This document shows positions 9,044 through 17,985 of a DNA stretch of 64,000 bases, in pieces. Position numbers and translations under genes: made by a program. Position 1 is the first letter of the stretch. Each line of letters starts with the position of its first letter. The DNA comes from Brucella grignonensis (GTDB lineage Bacteria > Pseudomonadota > Alphaproteobacteria > Rhizobiales > Rhizobiaceae), in assembly GCF_002252505.1 (NCBI RefSeq), contig NZ_NNRL01000154.1, forward strand, positions 1 through 64,000. Reading direction: 5' to 3'. The notes beneath the pieces are model-generated. The model did not search any database. It was given only the letters and a program-made list of their open reading frames with translations, and had not been told where the DNA came from.

Positions 9044-9768
9044 TGTCATCTCCTGAATGGCTCAAAAAACAGCCAATTGCGCATCGTGGCCTGCACGATC
9101 TCAACAATGAGCGCTGGGAAAACACGCTCGCAGCCTTTGATGCTGCCGCAAAAGCAGGCTTTGCAATCGAATGCGACGTACATCTCACCAAGGATGGCGG
9201 TGTCATCGTTTTTCATGATGACGACCTCAAGCGCCTCGCCGGGCGCGAAGGCCGCATCAGTGACCTCACACTTACAGAAGCCTCTGAGCTGCGCATTGGC
9301 GGCACTCAAGATCATGCGCCGACACTGCGCCAGATGCTTGAGCTCGTTGCCGGTCGTGTGCCGGTCGTCATCGAGCTTAAGGGCATTGAAGGCCGTGACG
9401 ATGGTCTGGTTGCCGCTGTAGCCAAAGAGCTGGCCTCCTATAACGGCGAAGCGGCGATCATGTCATTCGACCACCACCTGGTTCGATTGTTTGCAAGCGA
9501 CGCGCCAGGAATTCCCGGCGGACTGACTGCGGAAGGCACGCGCACCAAGGATTTTGAAGCCCACTTCTCGATGCTCGCGCATCAGATTTCCTTCGTGTCT
9601 TACAATGTGCATCATCTGCCGAATCCGTTTGTCAGCTTTGTGCGCGAAAAGCTCAACCTTCCGGTTATCAGCTGGACAGTCCGCGATGCGGAGACCAAGA
9701 AGCATAGCGATCTCAACGTGGATCAGATTACCTTTGAAGGTTTCGATCCTCGGTCGATGTTGGCTTAA
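9043..9768 (+). CDS. Glycerophosphodiester phosphodiesterase family protein
   Basis: A 241-residue TIM-barrel phosphodiesterase of the GDPD family, which cleaves glycerophosphodiesters to glycerol-3-phosphate and an alcohol. The catalytic pattern is complete: IAHRGLHD (His-Arg), ENTLAAF, the metal-binding ECDVHLTKDG, and VFHDDDLKRL. No signal peptide is seen, so a cytoplasmic role in recycling phospholipid head groups is likely. It overlaps the RidA-like gene and is followed 15 bases later by the FemAB-like gene, so the three probably form one transcript. Confidence 0.9.
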   Translation: MSSPEWLKKQPIAHRGLHDLNNERWENTLAAFDAAAKAGFAIECDVHLTKDGGVIVFHDDDLKRLAGREGRISDLTLTEASELRIGGTQDHAPTLRQMLELVAGRVPVVIELKGIEGRDDGLVAAVAKELASYNGEAAIMSFDHHLVRLFASDAPGIPGGLTAEGTRTKDFEAHFSMLAHQISFVSYNVHHLPNPFVSFVREKLNLPVISWTVRDAETKKHSDLNVDQITFEGFDPRSMLA

Positions 9769-9783
9769 CAGGAAAATTCGGCG

Positions 9784-10971
9784 ATGGGCGACGATGAAAG
9801 GCAGACAGAGCAAAGCTTCGTTCTCCGCGTCGTCGAAGGCATCGGCGATTTCTCGGAAGACGAATGGAACCGCCTTGCCGGCACGTCCCGGCAAGGCGGA
9901 AACTACAATCCCTTTATTTCTCGCGCCTTTCTGAACGCACTCGAACAATCCGGATCCGTGTCGCAGCATGCGGGCTGGTTGCCGCGACATCTGCGCCTTG
10001 AAGACGACAAGGGCTATCTTATCGGCGCTGTGCCAAACTACCTCAAGGGGCATAGTCAGGGCGAATATGTCTTCGACCATGGTTGGGCCGATGCCTTCGA
10101 GCGCGCTGGCGGGCGCTACTACCCCAAGTTTCAGGCTTCAATTCCTTTCACGCCTGCAACGGGCCCACGCTTACTCCATCACGCAGAGTTTGAACCCGAT
10201 GCGGTTCAACTTGCTCTCGCAAACGGGCTACGCCAATTGACGGACCAGACCGGTGCGTCTTCAGCTCATGTCACTTTTGCGCCGAAAAGCGAGATTTTTG
10301 CGCTTGAATCGGCTAATTTTCTGCATCGGACGGATCAACAGTTTCATTTCATAAACAATGGCTTTTCCAAGTATGATGACTTTCTAAATGAGCTCGTTTC
10401 CAGAAAGCGCAAAGCACTCAAAAAAGAACGGCGCGACGCTCTTTCAGAAGGCATTGAAGTCGACTGGCTGACCGGTAGCGATCTGACTGAAGCCGTATGG
10501 GATGACTTTTTTGAGTTCTACATCGATACCGGCAGCCGCAAATGGGGACGTCCTTACCTCAACCGTAAGTTTTTCTCGCTGATTGGCGAGACGATGGCCG
10601 ACGACATATTGCTCGTCATGGCGCGTCGCGACAGACGCTATATCGCAGGCGCGATCAATTTCATTGGCAGCGACACGCTCTATGGACGACACTGGGGCTG
10701 TATCGAGGATCATCCCTATCTTCATTTCGAGGTCTGCTACCATCAGGCAATCGACTTCGCGATCAACCGCAAATTACGGATCGTCGAAGCAGGAGCGCAG
10801 GGTGAACATAAACTCGCCCGTGGCTATATTCCGATTACAACGCATTCCGCGCATTACATTGCGCATGAAGGTTTCCGTAGAGCGGTTAGCGACTATCTGG
10901 AACACGAACGACGCGAAGTTGAACAGATACATGCGGCACTGGAAGAGCATACACCTTTCAGGCACGAATGA
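9784..10971 (+). CDS. FemAB/GNAT-like N-acyltransferase (DUF482 type)
   Basis: A 395-residue protein of the group annotated as GNAT family or peptidogalycan-biosynthesis proteins (DUF482). Recognisable features are NPFISRAFLNALEQSGSV near the start, YVFDHGWADAFERAGGRYYP, and a C-terminal VEAGAQGEHKLARGY motif. The duplicated GNAT fold resembles FemAB aminoacyltransferases, but the acceptor in Gram-negatives is unknown and I assign no reaction. It follows the phosphodiesterase-like gene by 15 bases and precedes a HIT protein by 41 bases in the same direction. Confidence 0.82.
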   Translation: MGDDERQTEQSFVLRVVEGIGDFSEDEWNRLAGTSRQGGNYNPFISRAFLNALEQSGSVSQHAGWLPRHLRLEDDKGYLIGAVPNYLKGHSQGEYVFDHGWADAFERAGGRYYPKFQASIPFTPATGPRLLHHAEFEPDAVQLALANGLRQLTDQTGASSAHVTFAPKSEIFALESANFLHRTDQQFHFINNGFSKYDDFLNELVSRKRKALKKERRDALSEGIEVDWLTGSDLTEAVWDDFFEFYIDTGSRKWGRPYLNRKFFSLIGETMADDILLVMARRDRRYIAGAINFIGSDTLYGRHWGCIEDHPYLHFEVCYHQAIDFAINRKLRIVEAGAQGEHKLARGYIPITTHSAHYIAHEGFRRAVSDYLEHERREVEQIHAALEEHTPFRHE

Positions 10972-11012
10972 CCGCCACCACACGAATAAAAGACTGAACT
11001 GGAGAAAACAGC

Positions 11013-11435
11013 ATGTCCGCCACCTATGATGACAACAACATCTTCGCAAAAATCCTGCGCGGCGAAATTCCGTCAACGCGTGTTTACGAGACGGATAATG
11101 TTGTCGCTTTCATGGATGTCATGCCACAGGGAACGGGTCACACGCTCGTGGTTCCCAAAGCGCCATCCCGCAATCTGCTGGACGCCAAGCCCGAAACTCT
11201 GGCTGAAACCATTCAGGTCGTGCAGAAGATCGCCAATGCGGTCAAGAAGGCGTTCAACGCCGATGGCGTCACTGTCATTCAATTCAATGAACCTGCCGCA
11301 GGCCAGACAGTTTACCATCTGCACTTCCACGTTATCCCGCGTTTTGAAGGCGTAGAACTCAAGCCACATACGGGGAAAATGGAAGACGCTGCCGTACTTA
11401 CAGCAAATGCTGAGAAGATCCGCGCAGCACTTTGA
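11013..11435 (+). CDS. HIT family (histidine triad) hydrolase
   Basis: A 140-residue HIT protein, most like the HinT/bacterial nucleotide phosphoramidase branch. The active-site triad HLHFHVIP spans residues 102-109, with His102, His104 and His106. FAKILRGEIPSTRVYE near the N terminus and GHTLVVPK are family landmarks. The ATG at 11013 has GGAG upstream. Substrates are probably nucleoside monophosphates linked to amines. It is the last gene of the plus-strand run before the converging azlCD pair. Confidence 0.93.
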   Translation: MSATYDDNNIFAKILRGEIPSTRVYETDNVVAFMDVMPQGTGHTLVVPKAPSRNLLDAKPETLAETIQVVQKIANAVKKAFNADGVTVIQFNEPAAGQTVYHLHFHVIPRFEGVELKPHTGKMEDAAVLTANAEKIRAAL

Positions 11436-11447
11436 TGAGAAATGACT

Positions 11448-11795
11448 TTATAAGCTTAGCAAACCGGCTATCAGCAGCGCTTCTGCTACCAGAATACCGA
11501 CAAGCAGGCGCTTTCCAGCAATGAGATAGGCGGCAAAGCCAGCCGCAGCTGATCCAACACGCAGCCACATCGGGGAGTTGGCAAGCTCCCCGTTCGGGTA
11601 CAGAATAAGTTGCGCGATCACACCTGCAACAAGTGCTGTTGCGACACAGCGAACAAACACCAGCACTTCCGAATCTTCGCGTACACGACCGCCAACGATC
11701 ACCCCCATGACGCGGAAGAAATAAGTCGGAAGCGCGCCTGCAAGCAGGATGAAGACAAACGGCCACCACCAGTCGGAAAAACTATCCCAGTTCAT
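11448..11795 (-). CDS. azlD: AzlD family transporter subunit
   Basis: A 115-residue membrane protein with about four hydrophobic segments, matching AzlD, the small partner of AzlC in branched-chain amino acid (and possibly other amino acid) export. The NLPxxFFR-like element appears here as ALPTYFFRVMG. Its start overlaps the azlC stop by four bases (ATGA), which indicates translational coupling and supports joint function. Confidence 0.88.
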   Translation of the reverse strand: MNWDSFSDWWWPFVFILLAGALPTYFFRVMGVIVGGRVREDSEVLVFVRCVATALVAGVIAQLILYPNGELANSPMWLRVGSAAAGFAAYLIAGKRLLVGILVAEALLIAGLLSL

Positions 11796-12556
11796 TTGGC
11801 CACATCCTTGCCCGGATTACGCGATCGGTGAAAAGCAAACGCAATCAATCCGCCCACGATACCCGTCATCAACAAATCGTAGCCTGGTACGAACTGATGA
11901 AAAATCGGGAACAACACGATCCCCGATACCATGGCAATCTGCCCTGCCCGTTCGCGCGCCGAACGCCAGAGTGATGTAAGAAAATACATCGGCGTAAGCA
12001 TGAAAAGCGCTGCGAACACCACCGGTGGAAATGACGCGGAGAGCAAATAAACCACCGCGACGACCAGCGCATTTGTGCCGACAAGAACCGTACCAATTCC
12101 AGCGAAGTAACTTGTACGCATGTCGCGCGGTATATTGCGCAGCTCTTCCATTGCCATGACCCAGGCGGTAACTGCCACAAAATGGCAAAGAGCTGCGAGC
12201 GTCAGTTTTCGGGTCTTTGGTCCTTTCAGCTCCGGCAGAAGCGCTACGACCATGGGCATCAAACGGACAGACGACAATCCAACGGCCAATGCTGCCGCAG
12301 GGATTGAGGCGCCAGCGCTGATTGCGCCGATCAGAACCACCTTCGCAGGCAGTGCCCAGATGGTCAGCGTCATGAAAACGGCCTGCCCGACAGTTATCCC
12401 GCTTTCAATCGCCAATCCTGAAAAGCCAATGAAGGAACTCATCAGCAAGATTGCTGGCACGCTGATAATGCGTCGCGTACCGCGAAAAAACCAACGCAAG
12501 GCTTTGGCTTGTTCTGCTGAATGAGGTTGAGAACTGGGGGAGCGACTCGAAGACAT
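11792..12556 (-). CDS. azlC: AzlC family amino acid exporter subunit
   Basis: A 254-residue inner-membrane protein of the AzlC family, the large subunit of an azlaleucine/branched-chain amino acid exporter. Hydrophobic helices fill the protein after a short basic N terminus. SSVRLMPMVVALLPELKGPK is the conserved loop of the family. It is followed directly by azlD with a four-base overlap. The region upstream holds a palindromic repeat, so any regulator site must lie within about 40 bases of the start or across the repeat. Confidence 0.9.
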   Translation of the reverse strand: MSSSRSPSSQPHSAEQAKALRWFFRGTRRIISVPAILLMSSFIGFSGLAIESGITVGQAVFMTLTIWALPAKVVLIGAISAGASIPAAALAVGLSSVRLMPMVVALLPELKGPKTRKLTLAALCHFVAVTAWVMAMEELRNIPRDMRTSYFAGIGTVLVGTNALVVAVVYLLSASFPPVVFAALFMLTPMYFLTSLWRSARERAGQIAMVSGIVLFPIFHQFVPGYDLLMTGIVGGLIAFAFHRSRNPGKDVAK

Positions 12557-12598
12557 ATCCTAAAAATAGATCATGACGCAGAAAAGAGCATCTGCATT

Positions 12599-12698
12599 TA
12601 GAGTGCCGATCTGATTGGATCAGATCGGCACTCTAAATATTTGTTTTAACGCGCATCTTTGTCCGAAAACCGTTTCACACTTTTCGGGAGGCACTCTA
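12599..12698. repeat. Palindromic repeat family 1, copy 1
   Basis: A 100-bp element between azlC and clpA. It has a palindrome of the type GATCTGATTGGATCAGATC at one end, a TTGTTTTAACGCGCATC linker, and the hairpin CCGAAAA..TTTTCGG at the other. Near-identical copies lie at 41575-41678 (same orientation) and at 21361-21461, 49672-49775 and 51372-51474 (opposite orientation). Confidence 0.9.
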
Positions 12699-12731
12699 AC
12701 GCGACCTGTCCGCTCAAAAACACTTAAAATG

Positions 12732-12758
12732 AAAAGGCCCTTCCGAAGAAGGGCCTTT
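12732..12758 (-). terminator. Terminator of clpS-clpA
   Basis: A perfect 11-bp stem (AAAGGCCCTTC/GAAGGGCCTTT) closes on a UUCG tetraloop when read on the minus strand, followed by TTTTC. It starts 10 bases after the clpA stop codon. Confidence 0.88.
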
Positions 12759-12767
12759 CCGTAGAGC

Positions 12768-15245
12768 TTATTTCTTGCGCGGCACTTTGGGTACTGACGA
12801 CTTTGCCGTGGTGGATTTGGTTGCAGGCTTGGCAGAGACTTCATCGTCCTTGCCAGCCAGTACCTTTTCCTTCTCGGCCTTTTTAGGTGCGGCTTTCTTG
12901 CGCTGCGGAAGCTTCTTTTCCGGAGGAATATCCTTCTTAGGCTTCACAGGCTTGTCAGCGACACTTTCAAGCACGAGATCGGTCTTACCATCGTCCTTCG
13001 TCGTTACATCGACCCGGACTGTACCACCATGCTTGAGCTTGCCAAACAGCACTTCATTAGCCAACGGCTTCTTGATGTGCTCCTGAATAACACGAGCCAG
13101 CGGACGCGCGCCCATGCGCTCGTCGTACCCCTTGTCCGCAAGCCATGCGATAGCGGCTTCTGTCAGTTCGAAAGTCACACCACGTTCTGCAAGCTGGGCT
13201 TCAAGCTGAAGCACAAACTTCTGCACAACCTGATGAATGACAGGCACCGGAAGCGGACCGAACGGCACGATTGCATCGAGACGGTTGCGGAATTCCGGCG
13301 TAAACAGCCGGTTGATCGCTTCCATATCGTCGCCTTCGCGGCGTGTAGAACCAAAACCAATCGCAGCCTTTGCCATATCGGCAGCACCGGCATTGGTGGT
13401 CATGATCAGAATCACATTGCGGAAGTCGATCTTCTTGCCGTTGTGATCGGTCAGCGAACCATGATCCATGACCTGCAACAAGATGTTGTAAAGGTCTGGA
13501 TGTGCCTTCTCGATTTCATCGAGCAGCAGCACGCAATGCGGATGCTGATCAACACCATCGGTCAGAAGGCCGCCCTGATCGAAACCGACATAGCCGGGAG
13601 GTGCACCGATCAAACGCGATACGGTGTGGCGCTCCATATATTCGGACATGTCGAAACGAAGCAGTTCCACGCCAAGCGAGCTTGCCAGCTGTTTGGCCAC
13701 TTCCGTCTTACCAACACCTGTTGGACCGGAGAACAGATAAGAACCGATTGGCTTATCCGGCTCACGCAAGCCCGCACGAGCGAGCTTGATTGCAGCCGAA
13801 AGTGCTTCAATTGCCAGATCCTGACCATAGACGACTCGCTTGAGTTCCGCATCGAGATGCGAAAGCACAACCTCATCATCCTTGGAAACCGACTTGGGCG
13901 GAATCCGCGCCATTGTGGCAATCGTTGCTTCGATTTCCTTCACGCCAATCGTCTTCTTCCGCTTGTTTTCCGGCAGAAGCATCTGGCTTGCACCAGTTTC
14001 ATCGATCACGTCGATGGCTTTGTCCGGCAACTTGCGGTCCGAGATGTAGCGCGCGGAAAGCTCCACAGCCGACTTGATGGCATCCCCCGTATATTTGACC
14101 TTATGGAAGTCTTCAAAATACGGCTTCAGCCCCTTCATGATCTCGATCGCATCGGGGATGGACGGCTCATTGACGTCAATCTTCTGGAAGCGACGAACCA
14201 GTGCGCGGTCTTTCTCGAAGAATTGACGATATTCCTTATAGGTGGTCGAACCGATGCAACGGATTGCACCGGAAGACAGCGCAGGCTTGAGCAAGTTCGA
14301 TGCATCCATTGCACCGCCCGACGTAGCACCTGCGCCGATTACCGTATGAATTTCGTCAATGAAGAGAACCGCACCCGGATAATCTTCGAGCTCTTTCACA
14401 ACCTGTTTCAAGCGCTCTTCGAAATCACCGCGATAGCGGGTGCCAGCAAGCAGCGTACCCATATCGAGCGAAAAGATCGTAGCATCGGCGAGCGCTTCCG
14501 GCACTTCGCCTTCAACGATACGCTTGGCCAGACCTTCGGCAATCGCAGTTTTACCGACGCCAGGATCACCCACATAGAGCGGATTGTTCTTCGAGCGACG
14601 GCAAAGAACCTGAATGGTGCGGCTGATTTCGCTGTCACGTCCGATGAGCGGATCGATGCGACCGGATTTGGCTTTTTCGTTCAGATTGACGCAATAGGCA
14701 GAAAGAGCATCCTGCTTTTTCTTTGCGCCTTCTTCCGGCTCTACACTTGTGCGCTCTTCGCTGGCGCTTTCCGCACCACGCGGCGTGCGTGGTTCGCTGC
14801 TCTGTGTACGCTTCGAAATGCCGTGCGAGATATAATTGACGGCATCATAACGCGTCATCTGCTGTTCCTGCAGGAAGTAAGCAGCATGGCTTTCACGCTC
14901 CGCGAAAATGGCAACGAGCACATTTGCGCCAGTCACTTCCTCACGGTTTGAGGACTGAACGTGGATAACTGCGCGTTGAATCACGCGCTGGAAAGCTGCC
15001 GTGGGTTTGGAATCCTCATCATAGCCTGTGACGAGGTTATCCAGTTCACGGTCGATGTAATCTGTAACGATCCGTTTGAGATGCTCCAGATCGACGTTAC
15101 AGGCGCGCATCACTGCACCTGCATCCTGATCGTCGATCAGGGCAAGCAAAAGGTGTTCGAGCGTCGCATACTCGTGATGCCGCTCGTTCGCGATGGTAAG
15201 CGCCTGATGCAGCGCCCTTTCAAGGCTGGGAGAAAACGATGGCAT
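12768..15245 (-). CDS. clpA: ATP-dependent Clp protease ATPase subunit ClpA
   Basis: Hexameric AAA+ unfoldase that feeds substrates to ClpP. The 825 residues show the N-terminal Clp repeat domain (1-145), the first ATPase domain with GDPGVGKTAIAEG and VLFIDEIHT, and the second ATPase domain with GPTGVGKTEVAKQLA and VLLLDEIEKAHPDL. The usual end of the protein is followed by a tail of about 75 residues rich in Lys, Pro and Ala, which is longer and more basic than in E. coli ClpA. It lies six bases after clpS, its adaptor, and ends at a strong terminator. Confidence 0.97.
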   Translation of the reverse strand: MPSFSPSLERALHQALTIANERHHEYATLEHLLLALIDDQDAGAVMRACNVDLEHLKRIVTDYIDRELDNLVTGYDEDSKPTAAFQRVIQRAVIHVQSSNREEVTGANVLVAIFAERESHAAYFLQEQQMTRYDAVNYISHGISKRTQSSEPRTPRGAESASEERTSVEPEEGAKKKQDALSAYCVNLNEKAKSGRIDPLIGRDSEISRTIQVLCRRSKNNPLYVGDPGVGKTAIAEGLAKRIVEGEVPEALADATIFSLDMGTLLAGTRYRGDFEERLKQVVKELEDYPGAVLFIDEIHTVIGAGATSGGAMDASNLLKPALSSGAIRCIGSTTYKEYRQFFEKDRALVRRFQKIDVNEPSIPDAIEIMKGLKPYFEDFHKVKYTGDAIKSAVELSARYISDRKLPDKAIDVIDETGASQMLLPENKRKKTIGVKEIEATIATMARIPPKSVSKDDEVVLSHLDAELKRVVYGQDLAIEALSAAIKLARAGLREPDKPIGSYLFSGPTGVGKTEVAKQLASSLGVELLRFDMSEYMERHTVSRLIGAPPGYVGFDQGGLLTDGVDQHPHCVLLLDEIEKAHPDLYNILLQVMDHGSLTDHNGKKIDFRNVILIMTTNAGAADMAKAAIGFGSTRREGDDMEAINRLFTPEFRNRLDAIVPFGPLPVPVIHQVVQKFVLQLEAQLAERGVTFELTEAAIAWLADKGYDERMGARPLARVIQEHIKKPLANEVLFGKLKHGGTVRVDVTTKDDGKTDLVLESVADKPVKPKKDIPPEKKLPQRKKAAPKKAEKEKVLAGKDDEVSAKPATKSTTAKSSVPKVPRKK

Positions 15246-15251
15246 ATGACC

Positions 15252-15602
15252 TCACTTTTTCTCCATTACACATTGTAATGGATGCTGGTTTTGGCGGGCA
15301 AAATCCATGACCTGACTAACCTTGGTCTCGGCAACTTCGTATGTAAATACGCCGCACTCGCCGACACCGTGGTTATGAACATGCAACATGATACGCGTCG
15401 CATCGTCCATGTTTTTTTGAAAAAAACGCTGCAGGACATGAATGACAAACTCCATGGGAGTATAGTCATCATTGAGAAGCAGGACGCGATAGAGGCTTGG
15501 CTTCTTTGTTTTCGGCTGCGTACGCGTGACCACCACGGTGCCGTTGTCCGGTCCGTTCCCGCCGTTGGTCTTGCTCTGCATGACTGGATTAGAATGCCGC
15601 AT
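15252..15602 (-). CDS. clpS: ClpS adaptor of the ClpAP protease
   Basis: Binds N-degron substrates and delivers them to ClpA. The core has [20 protein letters not shown], whose Asn-Asp pair contacts the substrate amino terminus, and [13 protein letters not shown] with the supporting histidine. I suggest the ATG at 15602 (116 residues). An ATG seven codons later is equally possible, and the frame can extend to 15722 without similarity. None of these starts has a strong ribosome site. It sits directly ahead of clpA. Confidence 0.93.
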   Translation of the reverse strand: MRHSNPVMQSKTNGGNGPDNGTVVVTRTQPKTKKPSLYRVLLLNDDYTPMEFVIHVLQRFFQKNMDDATRIMLHVHNHGVGECGVFTYEVAETKVSQVMDFARQNQHPLQCVMEKK

Positions 15603-15880
15603 AAAAACTATCACCCAATGCCCAGTTTGAGGACCCAGACATCTGGACCCTACTATCTGCCTGCTTGCCCATATATGTAGGACGTCATGCGCTGATTTTA
15701 AGCCCTTCGGCGACACTTGCAACCGAGACTTATGACAAGCCGCAGCATTGGCACAATTATCTCAATAAGTTTATCGGGAAATCACAGTCCCTCGAAAGGC
15801 AAACCTTGTCGCTTCAGCGGAATCCACAGTTCGACTGAAAAAACTGACAGGCAATTTTTTCAAATTTTATGAATAAGCCG

Positions 15881-15903
15881 GTTACCATAAACGGATTGGT
15901 AAC
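15881..15903. promoter_or_regulatory. Inverted repeat upstream of the D,D-carboxypeptidase gene
   Basis: GTTACC and GGTAAC separated by 11 bases, about 90 bases ahead of the preferred start. The surroundings are AT-rich and could include the promoter. The binding protein, if any, is unknown; six-base arms can arise by chance. Confidence 0.3.
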
Positions 15904-15991
15904 GCTGATGACAGTAAGGTCACGGAATTAGATTGCTGTGTGCCCTTTGCGCCGCAGTTCAAAAAAACCGGGATACAGGCAGGTCATCATC

Positions 15992-17401
15992 GTGCGTACC
16001 GCATTCAGTAAAGTCGCATACGCCTTGAAAAGAGCGGCGCAAGCCACCCTTCTTCTCGCTGTCGTAACAGGCTGTTCCACAGCCTCTACAACGGTGCCAG
16101 CCGTAGCGGCTAGCGATCGGTATGCTGCGATCGTAATCGATGCGAACACAGGCAAAACACTGTTTGCATCCAATGCAGACGCCAAGCGTTATCCTGCGTC
16201 GCTGACCAAAATGATGACCATTTATATGCTTTTTGAAGCGATGAAATCCGGTCGCATCAATAAAGATACCCGCATTCCGATCTCTGCCTATGCTGCCGCA
16301 CGTCCTCCAACAAAGATCGGCTTCAAGCCGGGCCAGAGCATTCGTGTTGAAGACGCTGTCCTTGCCATGGTGACAAAGTCGGCCAATGACGTTGCCACAG
16401 CATCGGGTGAATTCCTCGGTGGTTCCGAAGAACGCTTTGCCCAGATGATGACAACTAAAGCCCGTCGCCTTGGTATGAGCAACACGACATTCCGCAATGC
16501 GTCGGGCCTTCCAAACATGTCGCAGGTTACGACAGCACGCGACATGGCGATCCTCAGCATCGCGCTTCGTCAGCATTTCCCACAGGAATTCTCCTATTTC
16601 TCGCGCCGCAATTTCGTATTCCGTGGCCAGACAATCAACGGTCACAACCGTTTGCTCGGTCGCGTTGAAGGCGTTGACGGCATCAAGACCGGCTACACCA
16701 ATGCATCCGGCTACAACCTCGCCTCTTCGGTCAATCTCGATGGCCGTCGTCTGGTTGCAGTTGTGATGGGTGGCAACACCGGTGCAAGCCGTGACGCCCA
16801 CATGGCCCAGCTGATCCGCAAATATCTGCCGCTAGCCACGCGTGGCCGCGTTTCCGAACCACTCGTCGCAATGCGCGGGAACGTTCCACAGGTCGTTGCA
16901 TCTGTCGATCTTCCAAAAGCACGGAATGCTCCCGTTCCGGTTGCCCGCCAGATCACGGAGGTAGCAGACGCCATCAACGACGAAAGCGGCGAAGGTGACG
17001 TTGATCAGCCGCAGGTTCTGGCTCTCGCAGCTCCAACGCAGCGTCCCGCAGCAATGGCCGCGCAGGCAGCAGTTCGCCCAACACCGAAAGCAGCGGTTCC
17101 CGCCGCTCCTGCTCACGACATTGATCCCGTTACGACCGCGTCAGCACCTGCAAGCGGTGGCTGGGCAATTCAGGTTGGCTCGCTTCCAAGTGAAGGTCAG
17201 GCACGCGACATGCTCACCAAAGCTTCAGCTTCGGTCGGTGGTTCGCTGCGCTCGGCTTCGCCTTACACTGAAACCTTCACCAAGGGCGGCTCCACTTTCT
17301 ACCGTGCACGCTTTGTAGGCTTCTCCTCGAAGCAGGCTGCATGGGATGCATGCGCATCGCTGAAAAAGAAGAACTTCGGCTGCTACGCAGTCGCGAACTA
17401 A
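15992..17401 (+). CDS. D-alanyl-D-alanine carboxypeptidase (peptidase S11) with SPOR domain
   Basis: Low-molecular-weight penicillin-binding protein that trims pentapeptide stems in the periplasm. It has the active-site SLTK, then SAN in KSANDVATA, and KTG in DGIKTGYTNAS. A C-terminal SPOR domain (last 80 residues) would bind denuded glycan at the division site. I prefer the GTG at 15992 (469 residues), with AGG eight bases upstream. That gives a compact basic-hydrophobic signal ending in VVTGC, a lipobox with Cys at residue 28, suggesting a lipoprotein. An ATG at 15938 adds 18 residues that look unlike a signal. A Pro/Ala-rich linker separates the two domains. Confidence 0.92.
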   Translation: MRTAFSKVAYALKRAAQATLLLAVVTGCSTASTTVPAVAASDRYAAIVIDANTGKTLFASNADAKRYPASLTKMMTIYMLFEAMKSGRINKDTRIPISAYAAARPPTKIGFKPGQSIRVEDAVLAMVTKSANDVATASGEFLGGSEERFAQMMTTKARRLGMSNTTFRNASGLPNMSQVTTARDMAILSIALRQHFPQEFSYFSRRNFVFRGQTINGHNRLLGRVEGVDGIKTGYTNASGYNLASSVNLDGRRLVAVVMGGNTGASRDAHMAQLIRKYLPLATRGRVSEPLVAMRGNVPQVVASVDLPKARNAPVPVARQITEVADAINDESGEGDVDQPQVLALAAPTQRPAAMAAQAAVRPTPKAAVPAAPAHDIDPVTTASAPASGGWAIQVGSLPSEGQARDMLTKASASVGGSLRSASPYTETFTKGGSTFYRARFVGFSSKQAAWDACASLKKKNFGCYAVAN

Positions 17402-17402
17402 A

Positions 17403-17505
17403 CATGTCTCCCAAAAGTGGAAACCGGTTTTGGGATAAAGACATGCGTCGAAAAAGTCGTGTTTCCAGCAAAAGTGCGAAGCGGATTTGCGCGGGACAAT
17501 GCGAC
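17403..17505. repeat. Two adjacent divergent hairpin modules
   Basis: The first module (17403-17447) has TCCCAAAA/TTTTGGGA arms around GTGGAAACCGG. The second (about 17448-17505) reads TTTCCAGCAAAAGTGCGAAG and ends in GGGACAATGCG, matching the left half of the repeat at 44618. Both resemble the hairpin module of repeat family 1 but with changed stem bases. Confidence 0.6.
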
Positions 17506-17587
17506 GAGAGAACAATCCGAACGCAGGAGGGATACCCCTCTTGCACCGCTTTAAACCCGAGATTTGTACTGTGTAAAGGGTTTCGAG

Positions 17588-17884
17588 ATGTCGAATATGA
17601 ATGAACCGATCGGACAATATGCTCTAAAGGCCCACACATGGACTGAACAGGCACCTCGCCCCTCAGGACTGGGTTCCCTGTTCTCTGTTCAGGCTTTGAA
17701 GCAGGCAGCGATTCGCATTGCTGACGTGCGTCATGGAAAAGGCTTCCATACGCGCGATCTGGTTGGATTGCTGGTAAGCCACGCCGCTCGCAACCGTCGC
17801 ATGATACAGCCGCGTACAATGATGCGTATGACCTTGCCGGTGACATCAGACAAAGTTGCAGTACGTCTCACCATCGAAAGCTGA
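17588..17884 (+). CDS. Small basic hypothetical protein
   Basis: A 98-residue protein of no family I recognise. The ATG at 17588 has AAAGGG seven bases upstream, a good ribosome site. The protein is rich in Arg, Lys and His in its second half (residues about 40-80, including HAARNRRMIQPRTMMRM) with no membrane segment, which would fit a nucleic-acid-binding or ribosome-associated role, but that is speculation. It has its own terminator and is flanked by repeat modules on both sides. Confidence 0.7.
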   Translation: MSNMNEPIGQYALKAHTWTEQAPRPSGLGSLFSVQALKQAAIRIADVRHGKGFHTRDLVGLLVSHAARNRRMIQPRTMMRMTLPVTSDKVAVRLTIES

Positions 17885-17904
17885 GGCCGTCACAAGCCAA
17901 AACG

Positions 17905-17934
17905 AAAGGCCTGCCAGTTTTGGCAGGCCTTTTT
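17905..17934 (+). terminator. Rho-independent terminator
   Basis: A perfect 10-bp stem (AGGCCTGCCA/TGGCAGGCCT) with a GTTT loop and a run of T, 21 bases after the stop of the 98-residue gene. Confidence 0.9.
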
Positions 17935-17943
17935 CATTTCTGA

Positions 17944-17985
17944 ACGACTTTTGGGACAATGCACAAAAGCAAATAGTCAGAGCAA
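17944..17985. repeat. Fragment of palindromic repeat (family 2 middle part)
   Basis: TTTTGGGACAATGC followed by AAAAGCAAATAGTCAGAGC matches the right part of the hairpin module and the AACAAATAG linker of the element at 44618-44718. It overlaps the last codons of the minus-strand DUF1489 gene. Confidence 0.45.

Noticed and set aside
13029-14951. 640-codon open frame on the plus strand
   Set aside because: It lies wholly antisense to clpA and has no family features; it reflects codon bias of the real gene.
15959-16801. 280-codon minus-strand frame
   Set aside because: Antisense to the D,D-carboxypeptidase, Cys- and His-rich in the manner of shadow frames.
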